Assembly: GCA_039190005.1 (NCBI GenBank)
Contig: JBCCYM010000069.1
Span: 1-8,643, forward strand
Reading direction: 5' to 3'
From: JBCCYM01 sp039190005
GTDB taxonomy: Bacteria; Pseudomonadota; Gammaproteobacteria; UBA12402
Length of the DNA: 8,643 nt
A program made the position numbers and the translations under genes. A model generated the notes under the pieces. That model was not told where the DNA came from. It worked only from the letters and a program-made list of their open reading frames with translations, and ran no database searches. Shown here in pieces: positions 1-6,637 of this stretch (the stretch's first letter is position 1; every line of letters begins with the position of its first letter).

Positions 1-46
1 GTTCTTCTTTCGAGTGTCGATTATTGTTGTTTTTACCATATGGCAT
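1..46 (-). CDS. Possible 5' end of an unidentified gene, cut by the window edge
   Basis: An ATG at 46-44 on the minus strand opens a frame with no stop up to the window edge. It encodes about 15 residues (MPYGKNNNNRHSKEE). A GGAG lies about 10 bases upstream, a reasonable ribosome binding site. The candidate starts 77 bases after the tgt stop, in the same direction. In E. coli the gene after tgt is yajC, but these residues do not look like the YajC N-terminus. A second ATG at 39-37 in another frame (MVKTTIIDTRKKN) also stays open, so the frame is uncertain. Too little is visible to name a product, and the short open stretch could be chance. Confidence 0.3.
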   Translation of the reverse strand, partial: MPYGKNNNNRHSKEE

Positions 47-123
47 AATTGTTATTCTCCATATTTAGGATTAATAAATACCCTAATATTATCCAATAGT
101 ATTGTTGCTAAATTATTTCTGAA

Positions 124-1236
124 TTATTTTTTAATATTTTCTATTGTTTCAAAATATTTCAATAGGGCATTAAGACTGTCATCCATAATGGCTAAGCGTA
201 TGTTTTTCATAAGATTTTGATAGAAATGCAGATTATGAATCGTCTGTAGTCGAGCGCCCAACATTTCGCCACATTTTTCCAGATGGTGTAAATAAGATCG
301 GGTGTAGTTTTGACAGGTGTAACAAGGGCATTGTTCATCAAGAGGGCGCTGGCTGCGTTTATGCTCACTGTTACGGATACGAACAATACCCTGTGATGTA
401 AATAAATGCCCATTGCGGGCATTGCGTGTTGGCATCACACAGTCAAACATATCAATGCCTTCCAATACCGCTTCAATAATGTCAGTGGGTTTGCCGACAC
501 CCATTAAATAACGTGGTTTGTGCTGAGGCAGTAATGGCGATAAGAAATTAAGTATCTGCATTTTCTTGTGCTTAGGTTCACCTACGGCTAAACCACCAAT
601 CGCGTAGCCGTCAAAGCCAATATCTATTAAACCTTTTAAAGACTGTTCGCGTAATTCAGGATACACACTGCCTTGGACAATACCAAATAAAGCAGCAGTG
701 CTGTCGCCATGAGCAATTTTGCTGCGTTCAGCCCAGCGTAATGAAAGTTGCATGGATGTTTCCGCGTCTTGTTGAGTAATGGGATAGGGCGCGCATTCAT
801 CAAAAATCATCACAATGTCAGAACCGAGTGTGGCTTGAATTGCCATTGATTCTTCCGGTCCGATAAATATTTTACGACCATCAATTGGAGAACGGAAATC
901 AACGCCTTGCTCGTGAAGCTTACGAATGGAAGCGAGACTGAATACTTGAAAACCACCGGAGTCGGTTAAAATCGGTTTTTGCCATTGCATAAAATTATGT
1001 AAACCACCATGCGCACGGATAACATCCAGTCCGGGACGGAGAAAAAGATGAAACGTATTGCTCAGTAAAATATCACTACCTGAATTATTGACTTCAATAG
1101 GTGAGAGCGATTTTACCGCACCATAGGTGCCAACCGGCATAAATGCAGGTGTTTCAATAGGACCACGAGGAAAAATCAATCGTCCTCGACGAGCTTTTCC
1201 AGAAGTTTTCAATACCTTAAAACGCATATCACTCAT
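124..1236 (-). CDS. tgt: Queuine tRNA-ribosyltransferase (tRNA-guanine transglycosylase)
   Basis: The enzyme swaps guanine 34 in the anticodon of tRNAs with GUN anticodons (Asp, Asn, His, Tyr) for the queuosine precursor preQ1, in the cytoplasm. The 370 residues match the roughly 375 of E. coli Tgt end to end. The TDSGGFQVFSL motif carries Asp92 (E. coli Asp89). FDCVMPTRNARNG carries the nucleophile Asp265. The zinc site is Cys303, Cys305 and Cys308 (CPCYTC) with His334 (QTIHN). All expected catalytic and metal residues are present. The ATG at 1236 overlaps the queA stop as ATGA, which suggests translational coupling. An in-frame ATG at 1227 (MRFKVLK) fits the E. coli N-terminus better and is a real alternative. 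Neither has a strong Shine-Dalgarno sequence. Confidence 0.98.
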   Translation of the reverse strand: MSDMRFKVLKTSGKARRGRLIFPRGPIETPAFMPVGTYGAVKSLSPIEVNNSGSDILLSNTFHLFLRPGLDVIRAHGGLHNFMQWQKPILTDSGGFQVFSLASIRKLHEQGVDFRSPIDGRKIFIGPEESMAIQATLGSDIVMIFDECAPYPITQQDAETSMQLSLRWAERSKIAHGDSTAALFGIVQGSVYPELREQSLKGLIDIGFDGYAIGGLAVGEPKHKKMQILNFLSPLLPQHKPRYLMGVGKPTDIIEAVLEGIDMFDCVMPTRNARNGHLFTSQGIVRIRNSEHKRSQRPLDEQCPCYTCQNYTRSYLHHLEKCGEMLGARLQTIHNLHFYQNLMKNIRLAIMDDSLNALLKYFETIENIKK

Positions 1237-2261
1237 GGTGATGCTTTACTCACTAACATGGCGTCACCATAACTATAAAAACGATACTGATGGTCAATGG
1301 CTGTTTGATAGGCGTTCATTGTTCTCTCATAGCCGGCAAAGGCGCAGACTAGCATCAGCAAGCTTGAGCAGGGGAGATGAAAATTGGTCAATAGTATATC
1401 GACAGTATTAAATGTGTAACCTGGTAAAATGAAAATATCGGTTTCACCACAATAGGGTTTATTATTCGCTGTTTCCAGGCAGCGCACGGTTGTGGTGCCT
1501 ACGGCAATAATTCGTCCGCCACGCGCTTTTGTCGCCGTGATTTTATCACAAACCTGTTGTGATACTTCTATCCATTCTTTATGCATACGGTGTTGACGTG
1601 GGTCTTGGCAGCGTACCGGTGAAAATGTGCCGGCACCGACATGCAGTGTGACAAAATCCATAGCAATCCCTTTGTCTTTAATGTTTGTCAGTACGGCATC
1701 ATCAAAATGCAGACCAGCTGTTGGCGCCGCAACCGAGCCATCGTGTTGGGCGTAAATGGTTTGGTAGCGTTCATTATCAATTTTTTCATCATCACGATTC
1801 AGATAAGGTGGAAGAGGGATGTGACCGTGTTGATTTAAAATTGGCATGATCGCTTGAGAAAATGTCAGCGTAAATAATTCGTCCTGGCGTTCAGTCACTT
1901 GTACATTGATATGATCGAGTAACTTGTTTGAGGATTTATCGAGTAATACCAGTTGACTGTCAAGTTTAATGCTTTTATTGCTTTTAATATGCGCGATAGC
2001 TGTGCGCTCTGTGAGCAGGCGTTCTATTAAAATCTCAATTTTCCCGCCAGTCAGTTTCTGCGCGAAAAGACGAGCAGGGATCACGCGGCTGTTGTTAAAT
2101 ATCAGCAGATCATTGGGATCTATAAGTTCAGGCAGTTCATTGAAAACGCGGTGATAGCAGCTGTCACTGACTTGAAGCAAACGGCTTTCACTGCGCGTTT
2201 TGCTTGGGTAGCGCGCGATAAGTTCTTTAGGTAGATTATAATTAAATGAGTCTAATAGCAT
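1233..2261 (-). CDS. queA: S-adenosylmethionine:tRNA ribosyltransferase-isomerase
   Basis: QueA transfers and isomerises the ribosyl part of SAM onto preQ1 in tRNA, giving epoxyqueuosine. It acts directly after Tgt. From this start the protein has 342 residues (E. coli 356). It opens MLLDSFNYNLPKELIARYP, which aligns with the E. coli N-terminus. Conserved blocks include NNSRVIPARLF (57-67), PTAGLHF (180-186), HVGAGTFSPV (207-216) and TNFHLP (292-297). An in-frame ATG at 2294 would add 11 residues (MTIKNDEKNIT) with no counterpart in E. coli QueA. That codon lies inside the end of a repeat (GGAATGAC), so I reject it as the start. The stop overlaps tgt by four bases (ATGA), consistent with a queA-tgt operon. 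No convincing promoter was seen upstream, where the DNA is mostly repeats. Confidence 0.96.
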   Translation of the reverse strand: MLLDSFNYNLPKELIARYPSKTRSESRLLQVSDSCYHRVFNELPELIDPNDLLIFNNSRVIPARLFAQKLTGGKIEILIERLLTERTAIAHIKSNKSIKLDSQLVLLDKSSNKLLDHINVQVTERQDELFTLTFSQAIMPILNQHGHIPLPPYLNRDDEKIDNERYQTIYAQHDGSVAAPTAGLHFDDAVLTNIKDKGIAMDFVTLHVGAGTFSPVRCQDPRQHRMHKEWIEVSQQVCDKITATKARGGRIIAVGTTTVRCLETANNKPYCGETDIFILPGYTFNTVDILLTNFHLPCSSLLMLVCAFAGYERTMNAYQTAIDHQYRFYSYGDAMLVSKASP

Positions 2262-2289
2262 GGTTATATTTTTCTCATCATTCTTAATT

Positions 2290-2389
2290 GTCATTCCTGT
2301 GACCCTTCGACAGGCTCAGGGAACAATCCAGGAGAAAAATGTGTATGCCTGTAGCTTGTTCTCTGGATTCCCGCCTTCGCGGGAATGAC
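2290..2389. repeat. Composite inverted-repeat element between ptsN and queA
   Basis: The stretch has matching outer ends, GTCATTCC (2290-2297) and GGAATGAC (2382-2389). An inner pair, AATCCAGGAGAA (2325-2336) and TTCTCTGGATT (2359-2369), pairs with a one-base bulge around a 22-base loop. Each half has its own small palindrome. On the left it is CCCTTCGACAGGCTCAGGG (2303-2321), and on the right ATTCCCGC-CTTC-GCGGGAAT (2367-2386). It resembles a bipartite REP or small MITE-like element. No transposase is nearby. Neither hairpin is followed by a T-run, so it is not an obvious intrinsic terminator. Its left end reaches the extra in-frame ATG upstream of queA. Confidence 0.75.
2303..2321 (+). repeat. 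Single copy of the TTCGACARGCTCAGGG repeat
   Basis: CCCTTCGACAGGCTCAGGG is a stand-alone member of the family clustered at 7784-7920. It differs from the commonest copy there by one base (AGG for AAG). The CCCT/AGGG ends can pair. It forms the core of the left arm of the composite element at 2290-2389. Confidence 0.85.
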
Positions 2390-2433
2390 GGAGGAGAAAG
2401 CGGGGATAACGGGAAAGGATGCGAGTATGACGG
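2364..2433 (-). repeat. dRS3-like repeat with two degenerate tandem half-units (copy A)
   Basis: Read on the minus strand, three units follow each other, each beginning CCGT(C/T)AT. The first is a degenerate 21-base unit (2433-2413) and the second another (2412-2392). The third is a complete unit (2391-2364) containing the 20-base palindrome ATTCCC-N8-GGGAAT. The 27 bases at 2364-2390 are identical, in reverse complement, to 8544-8570. The ATTCCC-N8-GGGAAT format is that of the neisserial dRS3 element, and related repeats occur in other proteobacteria. It overlaps the right arm of the composite element at 2290-2389. Confidence 0.75.
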
Positions 2434-2466
2434 ATTTTGTTTTCACAACAATGACAATGACTTTAA

Positions 2467-2916
2467 TTATTTCTCAGAAAATATTTTATAAATATCTATT
2501 TTAGTACTCGCGGCACGTAGTTGGTGACAAAATTCATCATTGCTTAAGCGCAAAATAATATCATGCAATAATTTGCAATTTTCTTCGTTATTTTTATCAG
2601 GAAAAGCTAAGGCGAACACAATATCAACCGGTGGAAACAGGCCATCAGAAAAATCAGTGGCTTTTTTGAGTTGTAGATAAACAGCTAATGGCGATTCTAT
2701 TTGTTCGCAACAAATACTGGGTACAGCAATACCTTTGCCGGTAGTCGTGTCACCTAATTTTTCACGGGCGAAGAAACGCTCTAAATAAAGCTTATAGTCA
2801 CCATCGGCAATGGTTTCCGCTAATGATTTGCTGGCTTTTTCCAAGATATGTTTTTTGCTTTTCCCGTCAACATCAATAAAGATGCGATTGAGCCCCAGCA
2901 GTTTATGCAATTTCAT
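2467..2916 (-). CDS. ptsN: PTS IIA-Ntr-like protein lacking the phosphorylation histidine
   Basis: This is a 149-residue EIIA domain protein (E. coli PtsN 163), identified by sequence and by its place straight after hpf. Conserved blocks include FFAREKLGDTTTGKGIAVP (48-66), PPVDIVFALAFP (about 95-106) and the C-terminal LRAA segment. In normal PtsN the GxGIA(I/V)P motif is followed by the phosphorylated histidine (His73 in E. coli). Here the next residue is Ser67 (codon AGT, 2718-2716), followed by ICCEQ. The protein should therefore not accept phosphate at the usual site. The frame is intact, with no sign of decay. It may act only in the unphosphorylated form, for example by protein binding as E. 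coli PtsN does in potassium control, or be in early decline. It starts 8 bases after the hpf stop with a weak Shine-Dalgarno. The rapZ and npr genes that follow ptsN in E. coli are absent. Confidence 0.88.
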   Translation of the reverse strand: MKLHKLLGLNRIFIDVDGKSKKHILEKASKSLAETIADGDYKLYLERFFAREKLGDTTTGKGIAVPSICCEQIESPLAVYLQLKKATDFSDGLFPPVDIVFALAFPDKNNEENCKLLHDIILRLSNDEFCHQLRAASTKIDIYKIFSEK

Positions 2917-2924
2917 ATTGCTAA

Positions 2925-3227
2925 CTAAATATCAACGTGATGATCAGCCATTTTTTCCTTATGTTTGATAACTTGTCGATCCAGTTTGGCAATCATATCA
3001 TCTAAGGCTTTGTACATGTTTTCCGCTGTACCTTTGGCTGTGCATTCTTTGCCGCCGGGTAAGTGAATCGATGTTTCCACAATTTTATCTAGATTTTCAC
3101 TTGTGAAAACAATGTGCACTTTATCAATGCGACTAAAATGTTTCTCAATTTTTTTCATTTTTTTACTGGCTAAGTCACATAACTCATCAGACATGTCTAC
3201 ATTTTTCGCGGTGAAATTGATGTTCAC
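2925..3227 (-). CDS. hpf: Ribosome hibernation promoting factor (short HPF)
   Basis: A short HPF of 100 residues (E. coli 95) that binds the decoding region of the 30S subunit and favours inactive 100S dimers in slow-growing cells. The beta-alpha-beta-beta-beta-alpha fold is recognisable: MNINFTAKNV at the start, then SKKMKKIEKHFSRIDKVHIV, then ENMYKALDDMIAKLDRQVIKHKEK at the end. There is no long C-terminal dimerisation domain, so it belongs to the short form. The start is GTG at 3227-3225, with a strong GAGG (3238-3235) seven bases upstream, the best ribosome binding site in the window. It lies 23 bases after lptB. In E. coli rpoN sits between these two genes, and here it is gone. Confidence 0.96.
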   Translation of the reverse strand: MNINFTAKNVDMSDELCDLASKKMKKIEKHFSRIDKVHIVFTSENLDKIVETSIHLPGGKECTAKGTAENMYKALDDMIAKLDRQVIKHKEKMADHHVDI

Positions 3228-3234
3228 TTTAGTA

Positions 3235-3238
3235 CCTC
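3235..3238 (-). promoter_or_regulatory. Strong Shine-Dalgarno for hpf
   Basis: GAGG on the minus strand, seven bases before the GTG start of hpf. It fixes the non-ATG start and allows independent initiation after lptB, where most other genes of the operon rely on overlaps or weak sites. Confidence 0.7.
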
Positions 3239-3250
3239 ACTTTTTTAGTT

Positions 3251-3997
3251 TTAAGGGTTAGTATTTTTGCCAAAAGAAAAACTCTCTCCTAGATATATTT
3301 TCTTCACGTCAGTATTTTGTAAAATTTCTTCCGGACTTCCGACACAAAGAACTTTACCACTGTTCATGATATAAGCATTATCACAAATATCAAGTGTTTC
3401 TCGCACGTTATGGTCGGTAATTAAGATGCCAATGTCGCGATCACGCAGATGGCGAATAAGATGTTGAATATCAACAACAGAAATTGGGTCAATGCCGGCA
3501 AAAGGTTCATCAAGTAGAATGAATTTGGGCTCTTGCGCTAAAGCGCGGGCGATTTCTACCCGTCGTCTTTCACCGCCTGATAATTTCATCGCGTGGCTAT
3601 CGCGTATATGGGTGATATGAAACTCTTCTAATAAGGCTTCAAGTTTGTCGTGACGCTGTTGACTGTTCAAGTCTGGGCAGAGTTCCAGTATTGCCATGAT
3701 GTTATCAGCGACAGTTAATTTGCGGAAAACAGATGCTTCCTGAGGCAGGTACCCTAAACCGATTTGCGCGCGTTTATGTACCGGGTAATCACTAATGTCT
3801 TTATTATTAAATAAAATTTGACCGCCACTTTTTCTAACCAGACCGATGATCATATAAAAAGCGGTTGTTTTTCCAGCACCGTTGGGGCCAAGTAAACCGA
3901 CAATCTGTCCGGATTGAACTTCAAGTGACACATCTTTAACAACTGAGAGTGATTTATAATTTTTTTGGAGATTTTTTGCTTGTAAAATATTATTCAT
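3251..3997 (-). CDS. lptB: LPS export ABC transporter ATP-binding protein LptB
   Basis: LptB is the cytoplasmic ATPase of the LptB2FGC complex, which pulls LPS out of the inner membrane and pushes it along the LptC-LptA bridge to LptDE. The 248 residues (E. coli 241) have every ABC motif intact. Walker A is GPNGAGKT (37-44), the Q-loop glutamine is Gln86 (LPQEASVF), and the signature is LSGGE (139-143). Walker B is FILLDE with catalytic Glu164, and the H-loop histidine is His196 (ITDHNVRET). The gene begins 9 bases after the lptA stop. lptF and lptG are not in this window, as is usual because they are encoded elsewhere. Confidence 0.98.
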   Translation of the reverse strand: MNNILQAKNLQKNYKSLSVVKDVSLEVQSGQIVGLLGPNGAGKTTAFYMIIGLVRKSGGQILFNNKDISDYPVHKRAQIGLGYLPQEASVFRKLTVADNIMAILELCPDLNSQQRHDKLEALLEEFHITHIRDSHAMKLSGGERRRVEIARALAQEPKFILLDEPFAGIDPISVVDIQHLIRHLRDRDIGILITDHNVRETLDICDNAYIMNSGKVLCVGSPEEILQNTDVKKIYLGESFSFGKNTNP

Positions 3998-4006
3998 TTT
4001 TAAAAA

Positions 4007-4516
4007 TCATGGCGTGCTAGCATTGTTTTGCGGTGTTACGGTAATGCGAGCGTAGCTATTATCACCTAGCTCAGCGCTGCTAAGCATTATTTTTTCTTTG
4101 GTATTGTAACTTATCTGTTTGGCTTGCATAAAATTATGCCCTCGACGCGCTGTGGCGTTGCCTTCTAATATTGCCAGGTTTTGCGTGGGATAAAATGTAA
4201 TGGTCTCGCCACTTGTGTACAGTATGGGTGTATTCAATTGTACTTGTGTTTGGTAGCGAGCCGGATGGCCATAGCTAATTATTTTGATGATTTTATGATG
4301 GCTGTTGTAATACGTGATGACTTTATCGGCGGTTAATTTAGAACTGCCTTGTTGCATAATAACATGGCCAATGTTTGTGGCCGTATTGTCTTGATAATTC
4401 AAACTGCTGTAATCTGACGTAACCAATAATGGTTTTTGGCTGTCAGAGGGTAAGGCGTAGCATGGCAGTGATAAAATAAATAGCAAAAATAGGCTAATGC
4501 CTTGTTGCCGTTTCAT
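4007..4516 (-). CDS. lptA: Periplasmic LPS bridge protein LptA
   Basis: LptA monomers stack into the beta-jellyroll bridge that carries LPS across the periplasm. The frame contains an OstA-like domain with the motifs SDYSSLNYQ, GHVIMQQGSSKLTADKV, LEGNATARRGHNFMQAKQI and YNTKEKIML. The frame extends up to a GTG at 4561 (184 residues), with ATGs at 4552, 4522 and 4516. I prefer 4516, or 4522 two codons earlier. This gives a compact signal peptide, MKRQQG followed by the hydrophobic ISLFLLFILSLP, with likely cleavage after CYA, and a protein of 169 residues (E. coli 185 with its signal). The overlap with lptC is then about 23 to 29 bases instead of 68. No candidate start has a clear Shine-Dalgarno, so translation is probably coupled to lptC. 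Confidence 0.93.
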   Translation of the reverse strand: MKRQQGISLFLLFILSLPCYALPSDSQKPLLVTSDYSSLNYQDNTATNIGHVIMQQGSSKLTADKVITYYNSHHKIIKIISYGHPARYQTQVQLNTPILYTSGETITFYPTQNLAILEGNATARRGHNFMQAKQISYNTKEKIMLSSAELGDNSYARITVTPQNNASTP

Positions 4517-5096
4517 TCTCATTAGCGTTAGTGGATTTAACCGTTGGATCATGTTTTTCACTTGTTTGTTTAAGTAATTGTATCACATTGGTGTTCATAT
4601 TAGCAATCATGCCGATGCCATGAATGACTGTTCCCGGTTGAATAATTGTTACCGGCTGGTCTGTTTTGGCGATATTTTGTTGAGAATAATAAGTCAATTC
4701 TGATGTTAATAGTTTGATATTATTACTGTTTTTTCCTGGCGGTTGGAAAATTTTTACATCACCCCACAACCGAGTGATTTGATTGCCTTTAAGCGTTTCA
4801 CCATGTTGAGCTGTTATTTGCCAGTCCGGGCCTGATTTTGCCGGGCTGGTGATATGAGGTGTTGTGGCTAACATTTTATTATTGGCATTGTAATGTTGAA
4901 TTTGCGGGCTGCTGATTGTGCCTTTTAGATTGCCTTGTTTATCAAAGCTTTTCACTTGTGTGCCAATCATAAATTCTTCGGCGACGTTTGATAGCGGGTT
5001 CGTTGCGTGGTTTTTACGTTCCATGAATACTAATAGCACACTGCCAAGTAGCAATATTGCCAGAAGCACGGTAAACAGTGAGCGAATGGATAGCAT
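4494..5096 (-). CDS. lptC: LPS export protein LptC
   Basis: LptC is the bitopic inner-membrane protein that receives LPS from LptB2FG and passes it to LptA. The 200 residues (E. coli 191) start with a single transmembrane helix (about residues 7-24, LFTVLLAILLLGSVLLVF) followed by a periplasmic domain of the LptA/OstA type. The sequence is weakly conserved, as is typical for LptC, but size, topology and position between kdsC and lptA make the call secure. The C-terminal tail (about 180-200, rich in T, N, E and K) is beyond the fold and is encoded where lptA overlaps. The start ATG shares one base with the kdsC stop (TAATG). Confidence 0.95.
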   Translation of the reverse strand: MLSIRSLFTVLLAILLLGSVLLVFMERKNHATNPLSNVAEEFMIGTQVKSFDKQGNLKGTISSPQIQHYNANNKMLATTPHITSPAKSGPDWQITAQHGETLKGNQITRLWGDVKIFQPPGKNSNNIKLLTSELTYYSQQNIAKTDQPVTIIQPGTVIHGIGMIANMNTNVIQLLKQTSEKHDPTVKSTNANENETATRH

Positions 5097-5620
5097 TAAT
5101 TTAAATAGGCGTCGTGAGCGGCTTGCAGGGTATTTTGAGCGCGCATGATTAAATTACAAATTTCTCTAACCGCGCCATTATCACCACTATTTAATGTCAC
5201 ATAGTCGGCGTGTTCTTTGATAATCGCCTGCGCGTTAGCAACAGCAATACCTAAACCACAATCATGAACGATTTTCAAGTCGGGTAGGTCGTCACCAACC
5301 ATGGCTATTTGAGATTTGCTTAAACTGAATTTCTCCATGAGCATTTGGTAGATGGAAAATTTATCTTCCTGGTTTTGATATACATATTGAATACCTAAAG
5401 AAGCCATGCGCTTAGCGACAAGATTGGACTGGCGCGCTGTAATCACCGCAACCTCGACACCAGAGTTTTGTAAAATTTTTATACCAATGCCATCTTGGGA
5501 ATTAAAGGTTTTGGTTTCAACGCCTTTGTCATCAATATGAAGTTTGCCATCGGTCATGACACCATCAACATCGAGAATAAGTAATTTAATCGCTTTGGCA
5601 AGATCTAAGATACGGCTCAT
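5096..5620 (-). CDS. kdsC: 3-deoxy-D-manno-octulosonate 8-phosphate phosphatase KdsC
   Basis: KdsC removes phosphate from Kdo-8-phosphate to give Kdo, the inner-core sugar of LPS. It is a HAD phosphatase without a cap domain and forms tetramers. The 174 residues (E. coli 188) contain motif I DVDGVMTDG with nucleophile Asp17 and Asp19, motif II ITAR with Thr61, motif III Lys87, and motif IV GDDLPD with Asp110 and Asp111. Compared with E. coli the N-terminus is slightly short, which matches the many KdsC proteins that start near the first strand. The ATG overlaps the kdsD stop as ATGA, and its own stop overlaps lptC as TAATG, showing tight coupling through this part of the operon. Confidence 0.97.
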   Translation of the reverse strand: MSRILDLAKAIKLLILDVDGVMTDGKLHIDDKGVETKTFNSQDGIGIKILQNSGVEVAVITARQSNLVAKRMASLGIQYVYQNQEDKFSIYQMLMEKFSLSKSQIAMVGDDLPDLKIVHDCGLGIAVANAQAIIKEHADYVTLNSGDNGAVREICNLIMRAQNTLQAAHDAYLN

Positions 5621-6621
5621 TTTATAACTCCCGCATGAAATAGGTCATGCATACTAAAAGCACCAATCAGTTTGTCTTTGTCATCGACAACAAGTAAGGT
5701 AAATATTTGATGTTGTTCCATCAATTTAAAAGCGTCAGCGGCAAGTGTATTCGCGCGCACTGTTTTACATTGCGTCGTCATCACTTCTCCCATAGTCATT
5801 TGTCGGAGATCAAGATTTTTTTCAATTACCCGGCGTAGGTCGCCGTCAGTAAATATACCTAATAGCTTATTCTGTTTATCAACAATGGCAGTGATGCCTA
5901 GACTTTTTTTCGTCATTTCAATAATCGCTGTCGCTAATTCAGTGTCTATGCTTACTTGGGGAATCGCGTTGCCAGTGTGCATGATTTGCTTAACTTGTAA
6001 TAATAAGCATTTGCCGATATACCCGGCTGGATGGCTGAATGCGAAGTCTTCTTTAGTAAAATTACGTGAATTAAGTAGGGCGATTGCTAAGGCATCTCCC
6101 ATCACTAAAGCGACAGTAGTGCTTGCTGTTGGCGCTAAATTATGTGGTCCCGCTTCTTTTTCAACACTCACATCCAAATGAATATCCGCTTCTTGAGCGA
6201 GCAGAGATTGTGGGTTGCCTGTCATGGCAATAAGACACACCCCTAATTTTTTTAACAATGGTAAAATAAGCGCAATTTCTTCGGTACTACCTGAGCTAGA
6301 GAGGACAATGACGATATCGCCAGCGGTAATCATGCCTAAATCACCATGACCAGCTTCACCAGCGTGGACAAAAAACGCCGGTGTGCCCGTGCTTGCCAGT
6401 GTGGCCGCGATCTTGCCGGCAATATGACCGGATTTTCCCATGCCAGTTACAATAATACGTCCTCGACAGGCCAGTAATTTCTCACACGCTGAAGCGAAGT
6501 TATCGTCAATAGACACGTCAAGTTTTTCAATTGCCGCCAACTCAGTGCGAATCACTTGATGAGCGAGTTGGCAAAATTTTTCACTAGTTTTTTTCACGAT
6601 TAATTGAGTCGATTTGACCAT
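5617..6621 (-). CDS. kdsD: D-arabinose 5-phosphate isomerase KdsD
   Basis: KdsD converts ribulose 5-phosphate to arabinose 5-phosphate, the first dedicated step toward Kdo. The 334 residues (E. coli 328) have an N-terminal SIS domain (about 40-180) and two C-terminal CBS domains (about 210-330), the second ending SMHDLFHAGVIK. The four residues linked to catalysis in E. coli (Lys59, Glu111, Glu152, His193) are all present here with an offset of four: Lys63 (GMGKSGH), Glu115, Glu156 (KEAGPH) and His197 (SHPAG). It is the first gene of the seven-gene operon. The ATG at 6621 gives the expected N-terminal length. No Shine-Dalgarno is seen, and the predicted transcript leader is only about ten bases. 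Confidence 0.97.
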   Translation of the reverse strand: MVKSTQLIVKKTSEKFCQLAHQVIRTELAAIEKLDVSIDDNFASACEKLLACRGRIIVTGMGKSGHIAGKIAATLASTGTPAFFVHAGEAGHGDLGMITAGDIVIVLSSSGSTEEIALILPLLKKLGVCLIAMTGNPQSLLAQEADIHLDVSVEKEAGPHNLAPTASTTVALVMGDALAIALLNSRNFTKEDFAFSHPAGYIGKCLLLQVKQIMHTGNAIPQVSIDTELATAIIEMTKKSLGITAIVDKQNKLLGIFTDGDLRRVIEKNLDLRQMTMGEVMTTQCKTVRANTLAADAFKLMEQHQIFTLLVVDDKDKLIGAFSMHDLFHAGVIK

Positions 6622-6637
6622 GATTATTTTCTATGAC

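Noticed and set aside
14..220. A 68-codon plus-strand frame at the left edge
   Set aside because: It overlaps the 3' end of tgt in antisense, is low in complexity (I, F, L, S rich from AT-rich DNA) and has no recognisable homology or ribosome binding site.
2364..2390. The GC-rich hairpin as terminator of the kdsD-ptsN operon
   Set aside because: The hairpin is followed by CCAGAGAACAAG on the minus strand and by GACGGAGG on the plus strand. With no T-run on either side it is better explained as a repeat unit.
2437..2451. TTGTT-N5-AACAA inverted repeat just after ptsN as operator or terminator
   Set aside because: Five-base arms in AT-rich DNA are expected by chance. There is no T-run and no known regulator consensus.
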